Origin: Methylotenera_A sp031422335
GTDB lineage: Bacteria > Pseudomonadota > Gammaproteobacteria > Burkholderiales > Methylophilaceae
NCBI GenBank assembly: GCA_031422335.1
Contig: JANOQW010000028.1
Location: 1-26,520 of the forward strand
DNA length: 26,520 nt
Direction of reading: 5' to 3'
Shown: positions 14,541 to 19,848 of the stretch, in pieces
Numbering within the stretch: the stretch's first letter is position 1
Layout of the letters: each line of letters begins with the position of its first letter
Position numbers and translations under genes: made by a program
Notes under the pieces: model-generated
What the model was told of the DNA's origin: nothing
Databases searched by the model: none
Seen by the model: the letters and a program-made list of their open reading frames with translations, nothing else

Positions 14541-15206
14541 ATGAACGCAGATAAACGCTTTGAGATTTTTAAGCGTTTATCCATTGCTATTCCGCAACCC
14601 ACCACCGAGCTAGAGCATGGCAGCACGTTTGAGCTGCTAATTGCCGTTATTTTGTCGGCGCAATCCACCGACAAAGGCGTCAATATTGCCACGCGTAAAT
14701 TGTTTGCAGTGGCTAATACGCCGCAAGCCGTATTTGATTTGGGTATCATTGGTCTAGAAAGCTACATCAAAACCATCGGACTTTATCATGCCAAAGCCAA
14801 AAATGTGATTGCCTGTTGTAAGCAGCTAATTGATTTACACGATGCCCTAGTACCCAATACCCGCCTGGCTCTTGAAGCATTGCCAGGTGTAGGGCGTAAA
14901 ACTGCCAATGTGATTTTAAACACGGCATTTGGCCAACCCACCATTGCGGTGGATACGCATTTATTTCGGCTGGGTAACCGTACTAAATTGGCCACGGGCA
15001 AAAATGTGCTGCAAGTAGAGCAGAAATATTTAAAAACCATACCCAAAGAATTTATGCAAGATGCGCACCATTTGCTCATTTTGCATGGGCGTTATACTTG
15101 CACCGCTCGCAGCCCAAAATGTGGTGAGTGTTGCATTGTCGATTTATGCGAATATAAAGATAAACTGATTCCACAAGCTCACCTGATGGCAGGAGCAGAA
15201 AGTTGA
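14541..15206 (+). CDS. nth: Endonuclease III
   Basis: A 221-residue base-excision-repair DNA glycosylase/AP lyase that removes oxidised pyrimidines. The helix-hairpin-helix LPGVGRKTANVIL carries the catalytic lysine K120, and D138 lies in AVDTHLFRL. The C-terminal [4Fe-4S] cluster ligands are C187-x6-C194-x2-C197-x5-C203. Its placement after rsxE matches the common gammaproteobacterial and betaproteobacterial order. The stop codon overlaps the TTG start of the FIST gene by 4 bases, suggesting translational coupling. Confidence 0.97.
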   Translation: MNADKRFEIFKRLSIAIPQPTTELEHGSTFELLIAVILSAQSTDKGVNIATRKLFAVANTPQAVFDLGIIGLESYIKTIGLYHAKAKNVIACCKQLIDLHDALVPNTRLALEALPGVGRKTANVILNTAFGQPTIAVDTHLFRLGNRTKLATGKNVLQVEQKYLKTIPKEFMQDAHHLLILHGRYTCTARSPKCGECCIVDLCEYKDKLIPQAHLMAGAES

Positions 15207-16333
15207 AAGTCGCGACAGGCTTAGCCATCGGCAAAACTGCAATTGCTGATTTAGCCGCCAAAGCAGTGGTATCAGCCATGCTGAAAGCCAATATCCATGC
15301 ACCTTCCAGCGTGTTATTATTTTTAACCTCTGAGTTTGCCGCCGATCCGCAATCTGCCATTAAAGCAGCCGCCAAAGCCGCCAGCTGCACGCAGATTATT
15401 GGCTGCTCGGCTACGGGTATTTTTACTGAGGAAGATTGGGTGATTGATAGCCCCGCTGCCGCTGCTATGGTGTTTTCTGAGTTAAATTTTGGCCATGCAA
15501 ATAATCAAAATAATGACTTATTACTGACATTAACTGCGCCCAATGCCATTAATACGACGTGGTTAAATTCTAATGGGTTAAATGTCGCTGGGCAAAATAA
15601 TGTTACAGGCACTAGGTTCGGCGGAGTTTCTGGCGACGCGCTGGGTCAAGGCCAGTTTTCGGTATGGCAAAATGGCAAAGGTAATACACAAGGGTATTGC
15701 GAAGTCACTTTAGAAAATATGCACGCTGCCGTTGGCGCCTCGCATGGCCTGCAGCTCATTTCATCGCCGCGCCGCATCACTAAAAGCAATGGCAACGATT
15801 TACTGTCACTGGCCAACTTACCCGCTCTCAACACCTTATTTTCTGCCTGCAAAAAGCAAGATATTGCCATTAGCAACGACGATATTCCGTACCACCAACT
15901 GATGGCGATATATGCCAGCAAGGCCAGCGCCATTGAACGCGGCGAGTATAATTTGGCCTCACTGATCATTGCCAATGAAGATGCCGAATCGATCACGCTC
16001 ACCAAATCGCTTAAAGAAGGCGATTGGCTAAGTTGGGCTATACGTGATGTAGATGCGGCACAAATTGACATTGTAAAAACCGCTAGCGTGCTGCGGCGCC
16101 AGCTAAACACAGAGCCAGAATTTGCATTGTTATTTTCTTGTCTGGGGCGTGGGCCGTATTTTTATAACGGGCAAGACCAAGATTTAGCATTAATTAAAAC
16201 GCTGTTCCCCGATTTGCCGCTGATTGGCTTTTATGGCAATGGCGAGATTGCGCCAATTGCTGGTGTGAATGAGTTGCTGCAATATTCGGCGGTATTGGCT
16301 TTGTTTGCAAAAAGTAATGTGGTTAGTATATGA
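15203..16333 (+). CDS. FIST-domain sensory protein
   Basis: A 376-residue soluble protein with an N-terminal FIST domain (about 25-220: SSVLLFLTSEFAADPQSAIKAA, IIGCSATGIF, FGGVSGDALG) and a FIST_C domain (about 230-365: YNLASLIIANEDAES, ALLFSCLGRGPYFY, LIGFYGNGEIAPI, LLQYSAVLALFA). FIST domains are thought to bind small ligands in signal transduction; here there is no fused output domain, so the protein could be a stand-alone binding partner. The TTG start overlaps the nth stop and has an excellent AGGAG 7 bases upstream. Near its N-terminus KANIHAP is encoded by a short copy of the interspersed repeat. There is no signal peptide or membrane segment. Confidence 0.88.
   Translation: MKVATGLAIGKTAIADLAAKAVVSAMLKANIHAPSSVLLFLTSEFAADPQSAIKAAAKAASCTQIIGCSATGIFTEEDWVIDSPAAAAMVFSELNFGHANNQNNDLLLTLTAPNAINTTWLNSNGLNVAGQNNVTGTRFGGVSGDALGQGQFSVWQNGKGNTQGYCEVTLENMHAAVGASHGLQLISSPRRITKSNGNDLLSLANLPALNTLFSACKKQDIAISNDDIPYHQLMAIYASKASAIERGEYNLASLIIANEDAESITLTKSLKEGDWLSWAIRDVDAAQIDIVKTASVLRRQLNTEPEFALLFSCLGRGPYFYNGQDQDLALIKTLFPDLPLIGFYGNGEIAPIAGVNELLQYSAVLALFAKSNVVSI
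15285..15300 (+). repeat. Interspersed short repeat, copy C (inside the FIST gene)
   Basis: AAGCCAATATCCATGC is identical over 16 bases to the core of roxA copy A and is read in the same frame (ANIHA). The match stops after this, so this copy is truncated relative to copies A, B and F. Confidence 0.65.
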
Positions 16334-16348
16334 GTCTATTCAATCGCC

Positions 16349-16789
16349 ATGTCTTTATTTAACCCATCGCGCGATGAAGTACGCGGCTTCTTTTTTGATG
16401 CTTGGGCCAAGTTTAAACTAGCGCAACCACTCACCGATTTAGAAAAAATTGCCTTAGGCGTGATGCACATGCACCCTGAGTATCATGCTATTTTAGATGC
16501 GCCAGAGCAGTTTAAACAGCAAGAATATTTTCCAGAGTTTGGCGAAACCAACCCATTTTTGCATATGAGTTTGCACCTTTCAATTCTGGAGCAAATTAGC
16601 ATCAACCAGCCGATTGGTATTGCAGATATTTATGCGCAACTAAAAACAAAACACCAAAACGACCATGACGCACAACATGCTATTTTAGAATGTTTGGCCG
16701 AAGCCATTTGGCAAGCACAGCGCAATAAGGCTGCACTAGATGCCAACAATTATGTACAATTGCTGCAACAAAAAGTGAGTAAGCGATGA
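16349..16789 (+). CDS. DUF1841 family protein
   Basis: A 146-residue soluble protein of the DUF1841 family, widespread in betaproteobacteria and of unknown function. Family marks are FNPSRDEVRGFFFDAWAKF at the N-terminus, HPEYHAILDAP in the middle and NPFLHMSLHLSILEQI near residue 70. It begins 15 bp after the FIST gene with no strong ribosome site. Its TGA overlaps the ATG of the sigma-factor gene by 4 bases (ATGA), so the two are probably translated together. Confidence 0.88.
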   Translation: MSLFNPSRDEVRGFFFDAWAKFKLAQPLTDLEKIALGVMHMHPEYHAILDAPEQFKQQEYFPEFGETNPFLHMSLHLSILEQISINQPIGIADIYAQLKTKHQNDHDAQHAILECLAEAIWQAQRNKAALDANNYVQLLQQKVSKR

Positions 16790-17340
16790 CAACACCAAAT
16801 GTGCATAATTGGTTAGAGCAGCACAGCGATTATTTGTATCGCTTTGCGCTGGCGCGCTTGCGCGACCCACATCTGGCCGAGGATGTAGTACAAGAAACCT
16901 TTTTAGCCGCTATAAAAAGCCCAAGTTTTGCCGAGCAATCTGCACCACGCACTTGGCTAACCGGCATATTAAAGCATAAAATAATTGATGTAATGCGCAA
17001 AAATGTGCGTGAAATTGCTGCTAGCGATTTATTAGACGACGAAGACGCAAACGTGGATGATTTTTTTGATGATGCTGGCAAATGGACAGACAAACCCCTA
17101 AAGTGGGATATGCCCGAAAATGCGCTAGAACAAAAACAATTTTTGGGCATACTACAAGGCTGCATGGATAAGTTGCCAGCAAAATCGGCACAGATATTTA
17201 TGCTGCGCGATGTGCAAGAAACCGATAACGAAGAAATTTGTAAGGAACTGAATATTAGCCCGACCAATGCTTGGGTGATGCTTTACAGAGCACGCTTGGG
17301 ATTAAGAAAGTGTTTAGAAATCAATTGGCTAGGCCATTAA
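16786..17340 (+). CDS. ECF-type RNA polymerase sigma factor
   Basis: A 184-residue sigma-70 family protein with only regions 2 and 4, the ECF layout. Region 2 spans about residues 11-75 (YLYRFALARLRDPHLAEDVVQETFLAAI, RTWLTGILKHKIIDVMRK). An acidic linker follows (DLLDDEDANVDDFFDD), and region 4 spans about 125-178 (LPAKSAQIFMLRDVQE, EICKELNISPTNAWVMLYRARLGLRKCLE). The next gene encodes a small zinc-finger protein that is the likely anti-sigma factor, and then the HvfA-like precursor. This sigma/anti-sigma pair beside a DUF692/DUF2063 module recalls metal-stress loci in other proteobacteria, so copper or redox control of the downstream genes is inferred, not shown. It overlaps DUF1841 by 4 bases. 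Confidence 0.92.
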   Translation: MTTPNVHNWLEQHSDYLYRFALARLRDPHLAEDVVQETFLAAIKSPSFAEQSAPRTWLTGILKHKIIDVMRKNVREIAASDLLDDEDANVDDFFDDAGKWTDKPLKWDMPENALEQKQFLGILQGCMDKLPAKSAQIFMLRDVQETDNEEICKELNISPTNAWVMLYRARLGLRKCLEINWLGH

Positions 17341-17365
17341 AATTAGGAGCTAGAAAGCTTATATT

Positions 17366-17623
17366 ATGTTGAGTTGTAAAAAAGCCAGTCAAATCATTTC
17401 ACAATCGTTAGAGCGTAAACTAACGATAGGGGAACGATTTAACTTAAAATTACATCTACTTGTTTGTAAATACTGCAAACACTTTAGTCAACAAATACAT
17501 AGCATAAGCGTTGCTTTAAAATTAACCGCCCGCACAATTGAAAACGATGACACTGTCAAAATGCCATCTAGCGCCAAACAACGCATTACAGACCTGATTG
17601 CAGCAAATTCTGCGCAATCGTAA
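17366..17623 (+). CDS. Small zinc-finger (ZAS/zf-HC2) protein, likely anti-sigma factor
   Basis: An 85-residue protein with the ZAS signature H30-x3-C34-x2-C37 (LHLLVCKYCKHF) plus an N-terminal Cys4 (MLSCKKASQII). This is the arrangement in which His/Cys residues bind zinc in anti-sigma factors of ECF proteins. There is no membrane segment, so it would be a soluble, cytoplasmic anti-sigma factor that could respond directly to thiol oxidation or metal replacement. It starts 25 bp after the sigma gene. AGGAG is present but about 16 bases from the ATG, further than ideal; GAAAG at 8 bases may serve instead. Confidence 0.82.
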   Translation: MLSCKKASQIISQSLERKLTIGERFNLKLHLLVCKYCKHFSQQIHSISVALKLTARTIENDDTVKMPSSAKQRITDLIAANSAQS

Positions 17624-17654
17624 ACTTTTTACTTTATATTAAGGAATTTTACTC

Positions 17655-17906
17655 ATGACTATCTCTACAAAAGCAGTGGCATTAGCAGTTTCAAGCGCAT
17701 TCGCATTATCCATTGGTGCGGCAGTAGTAAACGCAGCAGAAAATCCATTTGCGATTAAATCATTATCAAGCGGTTACCAAGTAGCAGATGCAAAAGAAAT
17801 GAAAGACGGCAAATGCGGCGAAGGTAAATGTGGCGCAGAAATGAAAAAAACTGACGCCAAAGAAATGAAAGATGGCAAATGTGGTGAAGGTAAATGTGGT
17901 CACTAG
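17655..17906 (+). CDS. HvfA/bufferin-like RiPP precursor peptide
   Basis: An 83-residue precursor with a Sec-type signal peptide (hydrophobic 7-25, likely cleavage after VNA or NAA, about 26-28). A spacer (ENPFAIKSLSSGYQVA) follows, then a core of two exact 16-residue repeats, DAKEMKDGKCGEGKCG, at 45-60 and 67-82. The four cysteines, C54, C59, C76 and C81, each sit in a GKCG context, two of them EGKCG. EGKCG is the motif modified by MNIO (DUF692) enzymes in the Haemophilus HvfA system, where Cys becomes an oxazolone/thioamide-type copper ligand, and bufferins are related. A strong ribosome site (AAGGA) precedes the ATG. It sits directly upstream of the maturase genes. The mature peptide would be periplasmic and is expected to bind copper or a similar metal; this is inference from family. 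Confidence 0.9.
   Translation: MTISTKAVALAVSSAFALSIGAAVVNAAENPFAIKSLSSGYQVADAKEMKDGKCGEGKCGAEMKKTDAKEMKDGKCGEGKCGH
17787..17900 (+). repeat. Two 48-bp direct repeats encoding the RiPP core
   Basis: Units at 17787-17834 and 17853-17900 encode the same 16 residues but differ at several third codon positions (for example GACGGCAAATGCGGC versus GATGGCAAATGTGGT). The peptide, not the DNA, is therefore being conserved. Unit spacing is 66 bp. Confidence 0.9.
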
Positions 17907-17930
17907 TTTGTTGTATATCTAACCAATATC

Positions 17931-18839
17931 TTGTCATCATTAGCTGACATTCAAGGCGTGGGTTTGGGGTTAAAGCGCGAGCTGATTCCTCAAATCCAAA
18001 GTCTCTATCTAAACCCTGCAATTTCCAATATTAATTTTGTCGAAATCGCCCCAGAAAACTGGATAGGCGCTGGTGGTAAATACGCGCAAGATTTAGCTTG
18101 GTTTGTCGAGCGCTATCCAATCGCCTGCCACGGTTTGTGCTTATCGTTGGGCGGGCCAGATGCGCTGAATGTTACGTTTTTAAAACAAGTAAAGCAGTTT
18201 TTAGCCGCCAATAAAATCCCACTTTATACCGAGCATTTAAGTTATTGCTCAGATAATTATCACGGAAAAACTGGTTATTTATACGATCTATTGCCGATTC
18301 CATTTACCGAAGAAGCGGTGAAATATGTGGCGGCGCGAATCCGTCAAACGCAAGACATTTTAGGCCAAAAAATTGCGGTAGAAAACGCCTCTTTTTACGC
18401 GGCAGCGCCGATTTCTAGTATGACAGAAATTGAATTTCTAAACGCCGTATTGGTAGAAGCCGATTGTTGGCTGCATTTGGATATTAATAATATTTATGTG
18501 AATAGCGTGAATTTTGGTTTTGATCCTTATGTGTTTTTGCGGCAAATTCCAAAAGATAGAATCGTTTACAGCCATGTCGCTGGCCATTATCAGCAAACGC
18601 CAAGTTTGCTCATTGATACGCATGGCATGGATGTGATTGATCCAGTATGGGATTTGCTGGCAGAGGCTTACCAATTGTTTGGCACTTTTCCGACGCTGCT
18701 CGAGCGCGATAGCAATATTCCGCCGCTGCCAACATTAATGCGCGAAGTAGATAAAATTGCGCAGATTCAAGCCAGCCATATATATCAAATTAACAGGTCT
18801 GCAAGCCAATACCAGAGCGGCTTACAGAGCAACGTCTAA
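17931..18839 (+). CDS. HvfB/BufB-like MNIO (DUF692) peptide maturase
   Basis: A 302-residue TIM-barrel enzyme of the multinuclear non-heme iron oxidative (MNIO, DUF692) family, related to MbnB. Expected iron ligands are all visible: H67 (ACHGLCLSLG), E101 (TEHLSY), E151 (VENASFY), D184 (LHLDINNIYVN), H215 and H219 (SHVAGH), D229/H231 (IDTHG) and E258 (LLERD). It should oxidatively convert the GKCG cysteines of the upstream precursor, using O2 and Fe. The start is TTG 17931, the only start codon giving the full family N-terminus (GVGLGLKRELI); there is no convincing ribosome site. Expression may thus be much weaker than that of the precursor, 24 bp upstream. The hvfC-like gene begins immediately after its stop codon. 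Confidence 0.93.
   Translation: MSSLADIQGVGLGLKRELIPQIQSLYLNPAISNINFVEIAPENWIGAGGKYAQDLAWFVERYPIACHGLCLSLGGPDALNVTFLKQVKQFLAANKIPLYTEHLSYCSDNYHGKTGYLYDLLPIPFTEEAVKYVAARIRQTQDILGQKIAVENASFYAAAPISSMTEIEFLNAVLVEADCWLHLDINNIYVNSVNFGFDPYVFLRQIPKDRIVYSHVAGHYQQTPSLLIDTHGMDVIDPVWDLLAEAYQLFGTFPTLLERDSNIPPLPTLMREVDKIAQIQASHIYQINRSASQYQSGLQSNV
18799..18811 (+). repeat. Interspersed short repeat, degenerate copy D (end of the MNIO gene)
   Basis: CTGCAAGCCAATA is identical to the start of copies A and E; beyond it only a GCGG at a similar offset matches. Unlike the other coding copies it is read in another frame (ASQY). It may be coincidental, but with copy E it flanks the DUF2063 gene in direct orientation. 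Confidence 0.35.
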
Positions 18840-19568
18840 ATGCTTGATTTTCAGCATTATCAGCAACAATTTACCGCGCATATTCGTGAGCCCGCTAAGC
18901 ACAAAAAACCTGCAGGCGTAAACGCAGCGCGCATGGCAGTTTATACGAGTGCCGTATTTAACAACATTTTTGAATCTGTATCTGTGTGCTTTCCCGTTTG
19001 CCAAGTAGCACTTGGCAAACGCGCTTGGCGCGCACTGGTTAAAGAATTTGTCAAAAATTACGCTGCTGCCAGTCCTATTTTTAGAGAAATTCCGCAGCAA
19101 TTTTTGCAGTTTTTAAGTGCACAAACCTCGCAACCTATGTTTCTGTATCAGCTCGCACATTATGAATGGGTAGAGCTAGCTGTCGGCTCTCAACTTGCTG
19201 AAACTAAAAAACTAAGTAAAAAAACTGATTTACTGCATGAAAAACCTGTGCTGGCGCCTGCGCACATGTTGCTAGAATATGACTTTGCGGTGCATAAAAT
19301 TGCCAAACGCAAGCTAGCAAAAACCACTGAAAAAACTTATTTATTGGTGTTTAGAAATGCAGCGTTTGAAATAAAGTTTATCGAACTCAACCCCATCACT
19401 TTTCAGCTATTACAACTGATAAAAGAAAATAGCATGACAGGCGAGCAAGCATTACTGCAACTTGCACAAGCAATGCAGCACCCAAATGTGGATGCTGTTG
19501 TTGCGTTTGGAGCGGAAATTTTGACTGACTTAGCCAATCAACAAGCGATTATTGGCAGCGTCAAATAA
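18840..19568 (+). CDS. HvfC/BufC-like DUF2063 RiPP maturation partner
   Basis: A 242-residue protein with an N-terminal DUF2063 domain (about 1-95: YQQQFTAHIREP, GVNAARMAVYTSAVFNNIFESVSVCFPVCQVALGKRAWRALVKEFV). DUF2063 was formerly labelled a putative DNA-binding domain and is now recognised as the partner of MNIO enzymes, proposed to present the precursor to the maturase. A C-terminal winged-helix-like portion (about 150-240: YDFAVHKIAKRK, LVFRNAAFEIKFIELNPITFQLLQLI, GEQALLQLA) follows. The ATG is the very next codon after the maturase TAA, so coupling is tight. No DoxX-like membrane gene, often the fourth member of such operons, follows; the next gene is on the other strand. Confidence 0.9.
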   Translation: MLDFQHYQQQFTAHIREPAKHKKPAGVNAARMAVYTSAVFNNIFESVSVCFPVCQVALGKRAWRALVKEFVKNYAAASPIFREIPQQFLQFLSAQTSQPMFLYQLAHYEWVELAVGSQLAETKKLSKKTDLLHEKPVLAPAHMLLEYDFAVHKIAKRKLAKTTEKTYLLVFRNAAFEIKFIELNPITFQLLQLIKENSMTGEQALLQLAQAMQHPNVDAVVAFGAEILTDLANQQAIIGSVK

Positions 19569-19657
19569 ACACGAGAGAAAATAGATGCACTGCAAGCCAA
19601 TATCTATGCGGTCTACAGGCCTGCTAAATCATTTAACCTACAAACATCAAGATGTAC
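19569..19657. other. Convergent intergenic region after hvfC-like gene
   Basis: This 89-bp spacer between convergent genes has no clear terminator. Its only structure is copy E of the interspersed repeat and, just beyond it, the small palindrome CAGGCCTG. Confidence 0.5.
19590..19612 (+). repeat. Interspersed short repeat, copy E (intergenic)
   Basis: CTGCAAGCCAATATCTATGC followed by GGT matches roxA positions 3697-3719 at 22 of 23 bases. This copy lies outside any gene, which argues that the similarity between roxA, rsxC and secA is a DNA repeat rather than a shared protein motif. Confidence 0.75.
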
Positions 19658-19840
19658 TTAGTTAAACTGTGCTGCTTCGCGCGCGCTGGCAAGCCCATTC
19701 ACAGCTAGTTTTTGCGCGTTATCTAAATCCCACCAGCCTTGAATTTCGTCCATTGTGCGATAACAGCCTAGGCAAAAGCCAGTGCTGTCATCCATACTAC
19801 ACACGCCGATGCACGGCGATTGAACTTCAGATTCTGCCAT
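19658..19840 (-). CDS. DUF1289 family Cys-rich protein
   Basis: A 60-residue protein matching DUF1289: SPCIGVCSMDDSTGFCLGCYRTMDEIQGW carries four Cys in the pattern C-x3-C-x8-C-x2-C, probably a metal or Fe-S site. ATG 19840 (MAESEVQSPC) is chosen because it gives the usual length; an upstream in-frame start at 19903 would overlap secA by more than 50 bases and adds residues atypical of the family. It lies 8 bp after the secA stop codon on the same strand, so is probably co-transcribed. Role unknown. Confidence 0.85.
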   Translation of the reverse strand: MAESEVQSPCIGVCSMDDSTGFCLGCYRTMDEIQGWWDLDNAQKLAVNGLASAREAAQFN

Positions 19841-19848
19841 AATTTTAT

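Noticed and set aside
15646..16110. 154-codon open frame antisense to the FIST gene
   Set aside because: Ser/Leu-rich translation typical of antisense frames, with no independent support; the plus-strand FIST protein is well supported.
17341..17365. AGGAG before the zinc-finger gene as its ribosome site
   Set aside because: It is about 16 bases from the only usable start codon, too far for normal initiation; no closer in-frame start exists.
17755..18021. 88-codon minus-strand frame over the RiPP precursor and maturase start
   Set aside because: Its repetitive composition simply mirrors the precursor's direct repeats on the other strand.
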